The position numbers were made by a program, and so were the translations under genes. Positions 50,720 through 59,066 of a stretch of DNA of 64,000 nt are shown in pieces. Source of the stretch: Pseudomonas sp. ATCC PTA-122608 (lineage in GTDB: Bacteria > Pseudomonadota > Gammaproteobacteria > Pseudomonadales > Pseudomonadaceae); assembly GCF_001952855.1 (NCBI RefSeq), contig NZ_LPNO01000005.1, forward strand, positions 1 to 64,000. Reading direction: 5' to 3'. The notes beneath the pieces were generated by a model. It had not been told where the DNA came from. It saw only the letters and a list, made by a program, of their open reading frames with translations, and did not search any database. Each line of letters begins with the position of its first letter. Positions within the stretch are counted from its first letter, which is position 1.

Positions 50720-50892
50720 TTTTATATTCCAGCCAGGGTGGACAGAAAGACAGCCATCCCGAGTTTAGCGCTACTGGCCTTAAAGGCCACCCCCCTACGT
50801 TGGTCTAGAGCCTTGCCGGAGCGAAAAAAGCAGAAAAAACCGTCCCATGATGGCGCACGGCTACAATTCTTTTATCCACAGAGGGTTTCACC

Positions 50893-51261
50893 ATGAGCGA
50901 ACAGCCTTCAGACCGACGCCGTTTCCGACGCATTGCCTTCGATGCCAGGACCGAGCTCACGCAAGACGGCCATGTCTGGTCGGTGCAATTGGTAGATTTA
51001 TCGCTCAAGGGCTTGCTGGTGCAACGGCCGCAAGACTGGCACGGCCATCGCTATGAGTCGTTCGACGTGGACATTCATCTGGACGCCGAGACCAACGTAA
51101 AGATGCAGGTGCGGCTGACCCATGATGATCATGGGCAGCTCGGCTTTGTGTGCGAGCACATCGACCTCGACTCCATCAGCCACCTGCGGCGGATAATCGA
51201 GCTGAACCTCGGTGATCAGGCAGAGCTGGAGCGGGAATTCGCCGCCTTGCTGGAGACCTGA
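50893..51261 (+). CDS. mapZ: MapZ-type single-domain PilZ c-di-GMP receptor
   Basis: A 122-residue PilZ protein closely resembling P. aeruginosa MapZ (PA4608), which on binding c-di-GMP inhibits a chemotaxis methyltransferase. The RxxxR motif is in DRRRFRRIAFD and the D/NxSxxG motif in LVDLSLKGLLV, both intact. The C-terminal CEHIDLDSISHLRRIIELNLGD is the MapZ-specific block. Position next to radA and cstA matches PA4608. The presence of morA 5 kb away links two c-di-GMP elements in the segment. Confidence 0.9.
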   Translation: MSEQPSDRRRFRRIAFDARTELTQDGHVWSVQLVDLSLKGLLVQRPQDWHGHRYESFDVDIHLDAETNVKMQVRLTHDDHGQLGFVCEHIDLDSISHLRRIIELNLGDQAELEREFAALLET

Positions 51262-51264
51262 ACA

Positions 51265-51355
51265 TGTGGGAGCTGGCTTGCCTGCGATGGCGGTGTGTCA
51301 GTTTGCATATCAATCAGCTGATACACCGCCATCGTGGGCAAGCCCGGCTCCTACA
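51265..51355. repeat. REP pair (type 3)
   Basis: TGTGGGAGCTGGCTTGCCTG and GGGCAAGCCCGGCTCCTACA, with inner GCGATGGCGGTGT/ACACCGCCATCG arms, lie between mapZ and radA. The core GGCTTGCCTGCGATGG differs from type 1 (GGCTTGCTCGCGA). Confidence 0.85.
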
Positions 51356-51376
51356 GGGGTGATGGGTGGCTGGCGA

Positions 51377-52744
51377 CTATTCGAACAGGGCATCCAGCGC
51401 CTGCTCCAGGCGCGTCACCCCGATCACTTGCAGCCCCGGTGGCATTTCTTTCGGCGCATTGCCCTTGGGCACGATGGCGCGCTTGAAGCCGTGCTTGGCC
51501 GCTTCCTTCAGGCGCTCCTGGCCACTGGGCACCGGGCGCACTTCACCCGACAGACCCACTTCGCCGAACACCAGCAAGTCATGGGGCAACGGCCGGTTGC
51601 GCAGGCTGGACATCACCGCCGCCATCAACGCCAGGTCAGATGCGGTTTCCAATACCTTGACCCCGCCCACCACGTTCAGGAACACGTCCTGGTCATGGGT
51701 GGGAATGCCGCCGTGGCGGTGCAGCACCGCCAGCAACATCGCCAGGCGGTTCTGATCCAGGCCCAGGGTGACGCGGCGCGGGTTGGCCAGGTGGCTGTCG
51801 TCCACCAGCGCCTGCACTTCCACCAGCATCGGCCGGGTGCCTTCCCACGTTGCCATCACCACACTGCCTGGGACTTCTTCCTGGGCGCGGGTCAGGAAAA
51901 TCGCTGACGGGTTGGAGACTTCTTTCAAGCCGCGGTCAGTCATGGCGAACACACCCAGCTCGTTGACCGCGCCAAACCGGTTCTTCACCGCCCGCAGCAA
52001 GCGCAAGCGGCCGTCGGACTCGCCTTCGAAATACAGCACGGTGTCGACCATGTGTTCCAGCACCCGTGGGCCGGCCAGCGCGCCTTCTTTGGTCACGTGG
52101 CCCACCAGGAAAATCGCCGTGCCGCTCTGTTTCGCATAGCGCACCAGCAGCGCAGCACTTTCCCGCACCTGGGACACGCCACCCGGCGCCGATTGCAGTT
52201 GTTCGGTGAAAATCGTCTGGATCGAGTCGATCACCATCACCTTGGGTTTTTCCAGGCGCGCGGTGGCGATGATGCTTTCGATGCAGGTTTCGGTCATCAC
52301 CCGCAGTTGGTCCTGGGGCAAGCCCAGGCGGCGCGCACGCATGGCCACCTGCTGCTGGGATTCTTCGCCGGTGACATACAGCGCCGGCATGCGGCTGGCG
52401 ATGCTGCACAGGGTTTGCAGCAAGATCGTGGATTTACCGATGCCCGGGTCACCGCCAATCAGCACCACAGAGCCGTCCACCAGGCCGCCGCCCAGCACCC
52501 GGTCCAGTTCACCGGAAGCGGTGGAGAAACGCGGGATTTCTTCGACGCTGACTTCGGCCAGGGTCTTGATCTGGGTTTGTTGCCCGGTCCAGCCGGACCG
52601 ACCGCTGGGGGCCACGGCGCCGCCGCTCTCGATCATGGTTTCGGTCAGGGTGTTCCACGCACCGCATTCCGTGCACTGGCCGGCCCACTTGGGAAAGGTC
52701 GCGCCGCACTCGGTGCAGCCATACATGCGCTTGGCCTTTGCCAT
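51377..52744 (-). CDS. radA: DNA repair protein RadA (Sms)
   Basis: RadA is a RecA-like helicase that branch-migrates recombination intermediates. The 455-residue protein starts with a four-cysteine zinc finger (YGCTECGATFPKWAGQCTECGAW). The RecA core has Walker A GGDPGIGKST and the RadA-specific KNRFG motif in VKNRFGAVNELG. The C-terminal Lon-like domain includes LLVFGEVGLSGEVRPV. It is a stand-alone gene convergent with mapZ; ankB lies 35 bases upstream on the same strand. Confidence 0.97.
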   Translation of the reverse strand: MAKAKRMYGCTECGATFPKWAGQCTECGAWNTLTETMIESGGAVAPSGRSGWTGQQTQIKTLAEVSVEEIPRFSTASGELDRVLGGGLVDGSVVLIGGDPGIGKSTILLQTLCSIASRMPALYVTGEESQQQVAMRARRLGLPQDQLRVMTETCIESIIATARLEKPKVMVIDSIQTIFTEQLQSAPGGVSQVRESAALLVRYAKQSGTAIFLVGHVTKEGALAGPRVLEHMVDTVLYFEGESDGRLRLLRAVKNRFGAVNELGVFAMTDRGLKEVSNPSAIFLTRAQEEVPGSVVMATWEGTRPMLVEVQALVDDSHLANPRRVTLGLDQNRLAMLLAVLHRHGGIPTHDQDVFLNVVGGVKVLETASDLALMAAVMSSLRNRPLPHDLLVFGEVGLSGEVRPVPSGQERLKEAAKHGFKRAIVPKGNAPKEMPPGLQVIGVTRLEQALDALFE

Positions 52745-52779
52745 TTGAGAACCTCCAACCGAAAAACCGCGATGATAGC

Positions 52780-53319
52780 TCAGCGCGGCGCCGGGGTACG
52801 GATTTCACCGCTGGCCAAACGTGAAGCGCTGTTACCGATCGGGTCTTCGGCATTCAGATCGGCGCCCTTGGCTTTCAGTTCGTCCAGCAGTTCCACGCGT
52901 TTGAACAGCCCGGCATACATGGCCGCCGTTTGTCCGGCGCCGTTGCGCTGGTCGGGGTTGCAGTCGGTGGCCAGCAGGCGCTGGGCGATTTTCAGCTCAC
53001 CCTTGAAGATCGCGCCCATCAAGGCGGTGTTGCCGCGCTTGTCCTGCACACAGGCATCGGCGCCGGCGGCGAGCAATCGGTCCACATAGGCACTTTCGCC
53101 GTGATAGGCGGCGAGAATCAGTGCCGTGTAGCCTTTTTCATCCTGGGTGTTCAGCGAATAGCCGGAGTCGATGAAGGTGTTGAGCATTTCCACGTCGCCA
53201 CGGCGGGCGGCGTCGAAGTAGTAATCCTGCAGTTGTGTCTTCACCGCTTGCGGGTCGGGTGACTCGGCATGCGCGGTAAAAGCCAGAAAGGCTGTGAATA
53301 AAGCGATGTAGATACGCAT
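52780..53319 (-). CDS. ankB: Periplasmic ankyrin-repeat protein AnkB
   Basis: A 179-residue protein with a signal peptide (MRIYIALFTAFLAFTAHA, cut before ESPDP) and four ankyrin-type repeats. The repeats are visible as DVEMLNTFIDSGYSLNTQDEKGYTALILAAYHG, AYVDRLLAAGADACVQDKRGNTALMGAIFKG, LKIAQRLLATDCNPDQRNGAGQTAAMYAG and VELLDELKAKGADLN. In P. aeruginosa AnkB supports full activity of the catalase KatB, encoded directly upstream. Here katB is 60 bases upstream on the same strand, so the pair is kept. Confidence 0.93.
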   Translation of the reverse strand: MRIYIALFTAFLAFTAHAESPDPQAVKTQLQDYYFDAARRGDVEMLNTFIDSGYSLNTQDEKGYTALILAAYHGESAYVDRLLAAGADACVQDKRGNTALMGAIFKGELKIAQRLLATDCNPDQRNGAGQTAAMYAGLFKRVELLDELKAKGADLNAEDPIGNSASRLASGEIRTPAPR

Positions 53320-53379
53320 AGGGTTTCCTCCTGCCAGGTGTCGGCGCCCTTTCGAGCACCGACAGGGCCAACCAATCAG

Positions 53380-54921
53380 TCAGTCAGTCAGCTTCTCAGC
53401 CAATGCCTTGACGCGGGCCAGGTCACCCTTGGCGACTTTGGTCACGCCGGTGCCGTACTCCGGATCCGCCTTGTAGAGGAACGACAGGATGATGTGCTTG
53501 CTCTCGTCATCGGTGGTGGCCAGGGAGCCGCCGAAGTTGTCGATCAAGTCCTGACGCTCTTTCTTGTTGAACGAGCGGTACAGGTCGCCGGCCTGCTTGA
53601 AGTTCTGCTCACGCTGGATCTTCGCTTGCTGGGTACTGCCCGACAGGGCCGACTGGCTGTACCGCGCGGTTTGCGGCTCTTCCCGTGGCAGCAGGCGGCT
53701 TGGCTGGTAGTTCACGCCAGTGGTGGTCTTGCCGAAGTTCATCGCGCCGTCCTGGTTACCGTTGTTGACGGTCACCCGGGGTGCGTTGATCGGCAGTTGC
53801 AGGGCGTTTGGCCCCAGGCGGTACATTTGCGTATCGGCATAGGAAAACACTCGGCCTTGCAGCAGGCGGTCTTCCGACGGCTCGATGCCCGGCACCAGGT
53901 TGGCCGGCGCCATGGCCACTTGCTCGGTTTCCTGGAAGACGTTGGCCGGGTTTCGGTTCAGCACCATCTGCCCGACTTTGCGTTCAGGCACGTTTGGCCA
54001 GATCTTGGTGGCGTCCAGTGGGTCGAAATCAAACTTGGCCAAGTCTTCAGGCTTCAGCACTTGCACATACAGGTCCCACTTGGGGAAGTCGCCTTTATTG
54101 ATGTGCGTGACCAAATCATTGGTCATATGGCTGTAGTCACGGCCCTGTACTTCAGCTACTTGTTTAGGGTCAAGGTTCTTGATGCCTTGCAGGCTCTTCC
54201 AGTGGAACTTGACGTAGTGCACTTCGCCCTTGGCGTTAATCAACTTGTAGGCGTGTACACCGTTACCGTCCATTTCCCGGTAACTGGCTGGAGTACCGGA
54301 GTCCGAGTACAACTCGGTCAACGTACGAGTGGACTCCGGAACATGGGAGAAGAAGTCAAAGCGACGGGAATCATCATCCAGGTTAGTGCGCGGGTCTGGT
54401 TTAAAAGCGTGAACCATGTCCGGGAACTTGATCGCATCGCGAATGAAGAACGTCGGGAAGTTATTACCGACCAGGTCCCAATTACCTTCGGCGGTGTAGA
54501 ACTTGGTGGCAAAGCCGCGCGGGTCACGCAGGGTTTCCGGCGAATGGTTACCGTGAACTACCGCAGAAAAACGCACAAATACCGGCGTGGCTTCACCGGC
54601 GGCAAATACCTTGGCCTTGGTCAGGTCGCTGAGGTTGTCGGTGACGGTGAAGGTACCGTGGGCACCGGTGCCGCGAGCGTGCACAACACGCTCCGGAATC
54701 CGCTCGCGATCAAAGCGCTGCAATTTCTGGATCAGTTGCACGTCTTGCAACAGGACCGGGCCATTCGCACCGGCGGTTTGCGAGTTCTGATTGTCACCGA
54801 CCGCCGCGCCATTGTCGCGCGTGAGGTTGGCGGCGTGTACGGACAGCGAAAGAAGACTGGCGCTCACTACGAGCAACACCCGTCGCGCAGAAATAGGCCC
54901 GCGGCTAATAGGGTTTTTCAT
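53380..54921 (-). CDS. katB: Periplasmic catalase KatB
   Basis: A 513-residue small-subunit-type haem catalase with an N-terminal signal peptide (ending SLLSLSVHA, before ANLTRD), so it should act in the periplasm. The active-site His lies in ERIPERVVHARGTGAHGTF, the catalytic Asn in GNNFPTFFIRDAIKFPD, and the proximal haem Tyr in RVFSYADTQMYRLG. It heads the katB-ankB operon. In P. aeruginosa katB is induced by peroxide through OxyR; I found no convincing OxyR site in 54922-55207. Confidence 0.94.
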   Translation of the reverse strand: MKNPISRGPISARRVLLVVSASLLSLSVHAANLTRDNGAAVGDNQNSQTAGANGPVLLQDVQLIQKLQRFDRERIPERVVHARGTGAHGTFTVTDNLSDLTKAKVFAAGEATPVFVRFSAVVHGNHSPETLRDPRGFATKFYTAEGNWDLVGNNFPTFFIRDAIKFPDMVHAFKPDPRTNLDDDSRRFDFFSHVPESTRTLTELYSDSGTPASYREMDGNGVHAYKLINAKGEVHYVKFHWKSLQGIKNLDPKQVAEVQGRDYSHMTNDLVTHINKGDFPKWDLYVQVLKPEDLAKFDFDPLDATKIWPNVPERKVGQMVLNRNPANVFQETEQVAMAPANLVPGIEPSEDRLLQGRVFSYADTQMYRLGPNALQLPINAPRVTVNNGNQDGAMNFGKTTTGVNYQPSRLLPREEPQTARYSQSALSGSTQQAKIQREQNFKQAGDLYRSFNKKERQDLIDNFGGSLATTDDESKHIILSFLYKADPEYGTGVTKVAKGDLARVKALAEKLTD

Positions 54922-55207
54922 CGAGGTTTCCTCTGGTTTTTTTAGTGCACATTGAGTTGTGCTTTCCAGAGGCTAGTGACCTGCGAGTCAGAAGATAAAT
55001 AGAAAAGCCGTACCAACCCGATTAAAAAAATAGTGTGGTAACCCCATGAAATAGCGGGTATTCCGCGCGCGATTGGTGGCACTTTGCAAACTATTTGCGA
55101 TTTAATGTGTCGATAAAAACGGACACTGTTAGCAGTTGTGTCGAGCAAGCCTCGCCACACTGTCTTACACTGGCTTCTACCTCCTCATCTGTAACAAGGA
55201 ATAACCT
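54922..55207. other. Divergent katB-mscL intergenic region
   Basis: This 286-base A+T-rich stretch must hold the promoters of both katB and mscL. Repeated ATAG/AAATAG-type words occur (around 55030-55060), but they do not make the spaced ATAG...CTAT tetrad expected for OxyR. No other gene or repeat is visible. Confidence 0.5.
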
Positions 55208-55624
55208 ATGGGCGTGTTAAGTGAGTTCAAGGCCTTCGCGGTCAAAGGTAATGTGGTCGACATGGCCGTCGGTATTATCATCGGTGCCGCCTTCGGCAAA
55301 ATCGTTTCCTCCTTTGTAGGCGACGTAGTGATGCCACCCATCGGCCTGTTGATCGGGGGCGTCGACTTCGGCGACCTGGCTGTAACGCTCAAAGCTGCCC
55401 AGGGCGATGCGCCTGCCGTGGTGCTGGCGTACGGCAAGTTCATCCAGAGCGTGATCGACTTTGTGATCGTCGCGTTTGCGATCTTCATGGGCGTGAAGGC
55501 CATCAACCGCCTGAAGCGTGAAGAGGCCGTGGCGCCTAGCCTGCCGCCGGTTCCGACCAAGGAAGAAGTGCTGCTGGGGGAGATCCGCGATCTGCTCAAG
55601 GCACAGAACAGCAAGCCCGAGTAA
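55208..55624 (+). CDS. mscL: Large-conductance mechanosensitive channel MscL
   Basis: MscL opens under membrane tension to release solutes after osmotic downshock. The 138-residue protein has the N-terminal amphipathic helix [29 protein letters not shown] leading into TM1, the conserved [14 protein letters not shown]2 ([20 protein letters not shown]) and a C-terminal helical bundle. A GGAATAA region precedes the ATG. Length matches the family. It is followed by a bidirectional terminator shared with fpr. Confidence 0.97.
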   Translation: MGVLSEFKAFAVKGNVVDMAVGIIIGAAFGKIVSSFVGDVVMPPIGLLIGGVDFGDLAVTLKAAQGDAPAVVLAYGKFIQSVIDFVIVAFAIFMGVKAINRLKREEAVAPSLPPVPTKEEVLLGEIRDLLKAQNSKPE

Positions 55625-55640
55625 GCTCGGCAAATAAAGT

Positions 55641-55668
55641 AAAGGCGCCTGCAGGGCGCCTTTGTTTT
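55641..55668. terminator. Bidirectional terminator between mscL and fpr
   Basis: AAAGGCGCC-CTGCA-like loop-GGCGCCTTT (AAAGGCGCCTGCAGGGCGCC then TTTGTTTT) lies between the two convergent stops and can serve both. Confidence 0.85.
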
Positions 55669-56443
55669 ACCAATAGTTTTCTACCGCGACCTGCCCCGGG
55701 CGGCGGGTCAGGCTCAGTTGCATGTCACGCTGTTTCAGCAGCTGACGCGTGTCGTCGATCATCTGCGGGTTACCGCAAATCATCACTCTGGAATGCTCAG
55801 GGGTCAGCTCCACACCTGCGGCGCGCTCCAACTCGCCATTCTCGATCAGGGTAGTAATCCGACCGTTCAACGCGCCCGGATGTTGCTCACGGGTGACAAT
55901 CGGAATGTAAGTGAGCTTGTGGGCGTGCTCTGCCAGGTACTCTCGTTCGCCCAGTTCATGGATCAACGACTGGTAAGCCAGCTCCCTTGCTTCGCGGGCA
56001 CTATAGACGAGGATAATCCGCTCGAATTTCTCCCACACCTCGAAGTCCTGCAAGATCGACAGAAACGGTGCAATACCGGTCCCGGTGCCCAACAGCCACA
56101 GATCACGACCATCCACAAACCGGTCCAGGGTCAAAAAGCCCGTGGCCTGGCGCTCCACCAGCAAGGTATCGCCCTCCCGCAGGCGACTCAGCTCACTGGT
56201 GAACTCGCCACCTGGTACCACGATGGAGAAGAAATCCAGGTACTCATCAAAGGGCGAGGACACCACCGAATAAGCACGCCACACAATGCTGCCATCGGCC
56301 TTGGTCACCCCCAGGCGCACGAACTGCCCGGCGCGAAAGCGAAAGCCCGGGTCTCGGGTAGTGCGCAGGGTAAACAGGCTGGGGGTCAGCGATTGCACGT
56401 CGAGCAGGGTCTGGCGGGTGTATTTTTCAGCACTGGCCGTCAT
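55667..56443 (-). CDS. fpr: Ferredoxin/flavodoxin-NADP+ reductase
   Basis: Fpr transfers electrons between NADPH and ferredoxin or flavodoxin in oxidative-stress defence and iron-sulphur repair. The 258-residue protein has the FAD-binding motif RAYSVVSSP, the NADP-binding GTGTGIAPFLSIL, MICGNPQM, and the C-terminal aromatic Trp (VENYW) of the bacterial subclass I. The start at 56443 (MTASAEKYTRQ) is chosen over 56455. In some pseudomonads fpr is controlled by the LysR-type FinR encoded next to it; here the neighbour is a LuxR gene instead. Confidence 0.95.
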   Translation of the reverse strand: MTASAEKYTRQTLLDVQSLTPSLFTLRTTRDPGFRFRAGQFVRLGVTKADGSIVWRAYSVVSSPFDEYLDFFSIVVPGGEFTSELSRLREGDTLLVERQATGFLTLDRFVDGRDLWLLGTGTGIAPFLSILQDFEVWEKFERIILVYSAREARELAYQSLIHELGEREYLAEHAHKLTYIPIVTREQHPGALNGRITTLIENGELERAAGVELTPEHSRVMICGNPQMIDDTRQLLKQRDMQLSLTRRPGQVAVENYW

Positions 56444-56881
56444 GGGAAACTCCATTTGCAGAGGCCCCTAGTGTCCCTCAAAGCAGCGCCTGGAAACACC
56501 AATGGTTTGTGCTGGCATTGCCGCTGCGCAGAGGTCTTGGCCAACGATTTTTCCACAAGCACAAATCGGCAAACGCTGGACGGTACTAAACATTTGGCTA
56601 TTAGCCGCACTTCGACAAGACGCTAGATGATGAAATGCAACTAAATATTAATAAGTAACACTCACAGCAAGCCCTTCAAAAAAATGGAAAAACCTTTATC
56701 GCGCTCGGAAACTTGTACACCGATTTTAATTTGTACAGGTACTCTTTGACTAAAAGCACAGCCGAAAATAACAGAATTTTCATTTCGAACTGTAGCCGTT
56801 GTCCTACACTAATTTTTCATGTCGTAACCGGGGGGGACTGGAAGTACCCCATGAAAAAACCGTGCACATGGAGCGTTACCG
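56444..56881. other. fpr-luxR intergenic region
   Basis: This 438-base gap is A+T-rich and carries the two divergent promoters. Two TTGTACA words at 56713-56719 and 56731-56737 (18 bases start to start) could form an operator. A tract of seven G at about 56829-56835 and a GGGG/CCCC pair precede the luxR start. No gene is visible. Confidence 0.45.
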
Positions 56882-57592
56882 ATGATCAACTGGCACAACA
56901 CTCGCGTTCCCAAACTCGAAGGCGAAAGCGAAATAACCAGTATGTACGAAGCCGCCCTCAACCTTACCTACGAGCTTGGCTTCCAATACTGCGCATTCAC
57001 CCTTAGTTCTCATCTACCCAACAACCAAACGAAAACCGTCAACCTCAACAACTATTCAAATGAGTGGAATACGCTGTACAAACAACAACACTACTTTGAT
57101 CTGGATCCTGTTGTTGCACACTGCAAACGCTCGGTTCTACCCATCGTCTGGGAAGAGAAAATCTTTTCCTCGGTACCGGACTTATGGGTTCATGCCCAAA
57201 CCCACGGCCTGAATTTCGGATGGACACAGTCGATCCATGACTTCCAGGGTGTTTTCAGCATGCTGACCTTGGCCCGTACCTCCGTCCCTGTGGGACCTGA
57301 AGAACTCTATGAAAAAGCCGGGCAAGTACTCTGGATTTGCCACGCGATGCATGCGGTCGTCGCAAAAAAGTATGCTGACGCTCCTAGCCCGCAAGCCCCC
57401 AGTAAATTGACCCCGCGGGAAACCGAAATCCTGCAATGGTCGGCCATGGGCAAGACCGCCTCCGACATCGCCACCATCCTGTGCCTTTCCGAACGCACGG
57501 TCGGTTTCCATATCAGCAGTGCAATGAAGAAACTCGGGGTCAGTAACAAGATTGCCGCAGTGATCACGGCAGTGAAATGCGGGTTGTTTTAA
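56882..57592 (+). CDS. LuxR-type quorum-sensing regulator without adjacent luxI (LuxR solo)
   Basis: A 236-residue regulator with an N-terminal autoinducer-binding domain (about 20-165) and a C-terminal GerE/LuxR helix-turn-helix (SKLTPRETEILQWSAMGKTASDIATILCLSERTVGFHISSAMKKLGV, read as two blocks). The residues that line the AHL pocket in TraR are all present: Trp62, Tyr66, Asp75-Pro76, Trp90 and a Gly at 113. It should therefore bind an acyl-homoserine lactone rather than a plant signal. No luxI is in the window. The ATG at 56882 follows GGAG by eight bases. Confidence 0.9.
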   Translation: MINWHNTRVPKLEGESEITSMYEAALNLTYELGFQYCAFTLSSHLPNNQTKTVNLNNYSNEWNTLYKQQHYFDLDPVVAHCKRSVLPIVWEEKIFSSVPDLWVHAQTHGLNFGWTQSIHDFQGVFSMLTLARTSVPVGPEELYEKAGQVLWICHAMHAVVAKKYADAPSPQAPSKLTPRETEILQWSAMGKTASDIATILCLSERTVGFHISSAMKKLGVSNKIAAVITAVKCGLF

Positions 57593-57720
57593 ACACCGAA
57601 TGTAATCCAGGGGAAAAAAACGTAACATTTGCGACCAGTTCCCGGTGATGACGCGAGTGCCTGATGAGCCTCCTGTCGCCGTTCACCCCGATGGTTCGCT
57701 TACCCAGAGTCTCCCCTGCC

Positions 57721-58845
57721 ATGCCCCTGCTCGACAGCCCCTTCGCCCAACTCGACCTGATCCGTCAGCCAGAACAGCACAACGACCCGCTGCAAGCGTT
57801 TGATGCAGCCGATGAGTACTTGCTCAGCTACCTGGCGGAACAACAGCTGACGCCGGCGACCCGCGTACTGGTGCTCAACGACAGTTTCGGCGCCCTGGCG
57901 GCCAGCCTCGAAGGGCATGTGCAGTTGACATCCAGTGGTGACTCGTTCCTCGGTGCCCTGGGCCTGGAGAAGAACCTGGCGCGCAACGGCAAGACCTTCG
58001 ACGCGGTAACGTTCCTGCCCGCCAGCCAGACCCCAGCCGGGCCGTTCGACCGCGTACTGATCCGCGTGCCGAAGACTCTGGCCCTGCTCGAAGAACAACT
58101 GATTCGCCTGCAAGGCCAGCTGGCACCTGGCGCCGAGGTCATTGCTGGGGCGATGGTCAAGCACTTGCCTCGCGCCGCCGGTGAATTGCTGGAGCGCTTT
58201 ATCGGGCCGATGCACGCCTCTCTTGCGGTCAAGAAGGCCCGCCTGCTGATCGCCACCCTGACCGACCGGCCGCACGCAGTATCGCCCTACCCGACGCGCT
58301 ACAGCCTGGACACCCCGGCCATCGAACTGCTCAACCACGCCAACGTGTTCTGCCGCGAAGGCCTGGACATCGGCACCCGGGCCTTCCTGCCGCACTTGCC
58401 ACAAAACCTGGGCAGCGCCCGCGTGGCAGACCTGGGATGCGGCAACGGTGTGTTGGCGATTGCCAGCGCGCTGCAAAACCCCGAGGCGCAGTACACGCTG
58501 GTGGATGAGTCCTATATGGCGGTGCAATCGGCCGCCGAGAACTGGCGCGCGGCCCTGGGCGAGCGCGACGTGCTGATTCGCCCCGGCGACGGCCTGGCCG
58601 ATCAGGAGCCGCAATCACTGGACGTGGTGCTGTGCAATCCGCCGTTCCACCAGCAGCAAGTGGTGGGTGATTTCCTCGCCTGGCGCATGTTCCAGCAGGC
58701 ACGGGAAGCGCTGGTAGTAGGCGGCGCCCTGTATATCGTCGGCAACCGGCACTTGGGTTATCACAGCAAGCTGGCGCGTTTGTTCCGCGGTGTCGAGCAA
58801 GTGGCGGCGACGCCGAAGTTCGTGATTCTCAAGGCGCGCAAATAA
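57721..58845 (+). CDS. rlmG: 23S rRNA (guanine-1835-N2)-methyltransferase RlmG
   Basis: RlmG methylates G1835 of 23S rRNA. The 374-residue protein has two methyltransferase-like halves. The N-terminal half lacks catalytic motifs; the C-terminal half has the SAM motif VADLGCGNGVLAIAS and the N2-guanine catalytic motif NPPF in VVLCNPPFHQQ. The start at 57721 (MPLLDSPFAQLDL) gives the length I recall for the P. aeruginosa protein. An in-frame ATG at 57664 would add 19 residues; neither has a strong ribosome site. Confidence 0.9.
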   Translation: MPLLDSPFAQLDLIRQPEQHNDPLQAFDAADEYLLSYLAEQQLTPATRVLVLNDSFGALAASLEGHVQLTSSGDSFLGALGLEKNLARNGKTFDAVTFLPASQTPAGPFDRVLIRVPKTLALLEEQLIRLQGQLAPGAEVIAGAMVKHLPRAAGELLERFIGPMHASLAVKKARLLIATLTDRPHAVSPYPTRYSLDTPAIELLNHANVFCREGLDIGTRAFLPHLPQNLGSARVADLGCGNGVLAIASALQNPEAQYTLVDESYMAVQSAAENWRAALGERDVLIRPGDGLADQEPQSLDVVLCNPPFHQQQVVGDFLAWRMFQQAREALVVGGALYIVGNRHLGYHSKLARLFRGVEQVAATPKFVILKARK

Positions 58846-58846
58846 A

Positions 58847-58872
58847 AAAGCCCTCCATAAAGGAGGGCAATA
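58847..58872. terminator. Terminator after rlmG
   Basis: AAGCCCTCC-ATAAA-GGAGGGC lies between the rlmG stop and the end of the DUF2474 gene. It has A residues before and TATT after, so it could serve either strand. Confidence 0.7.
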
Positions 58873-58886
58873 TTTACAACGGGATG

Positions 58887-59054
58887 TCAGTGGGTGGTCA
58901 GGCCCGCGGCATTCATGAACATGCGCATCAGGTTGGCCACCACGAACAGGGCCAGGACGCTGCCGGTCCAGATCATCGCCAGCCAGCCCAGACGCTGCCA
59001 GAGCGGCTTTTTCTCGGCCTGTTCGATGTCGTGCAACGAAGGTTTGCCGGACAT
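58887..59054 (-). CDS. DUF2474 family small membrane protein of the Cio oxidase operon
   Basis: A 55-residue protein below usual gene-calling length. It begins MSGKPSLHDIEQAEKKPLWQ, then has one membrane helix (RLGWLAMIWTGSVLALFVVA) and a short C-terminal tail (NLMRMFMNAAGLTTH). An excellent AGGAGG lies before the ATG at 59052-59054, 12 bases after the cioB stop. DUF2474 proteins are found after cydB/cioB and play a part similar to CydX in stabilising bd-type oxidases. This role is inferred from position. Confidence 0.88.
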   Translation of the reverse strand: MSGKPSLHDIEQAEKKPLWQRLGWLAMIWTGSVLALFVVANLMRMFMNAAGLTTH

Positions 59055-59066
59055 GAGTCAATCCTC

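Noticed and set aside
54922..55207. OxyR site upstream of katB
   Set aside because: ATAG words are present but do not form the spaced ATAG...CTAT pattern.
58887..59054. Possibility that the DUF2474 frame is a chance ORF
   Set aside because: Rejected as chance because it has a strong ribosome site, one membrane helix, and the expected place after cioB; it is kept as a gene.
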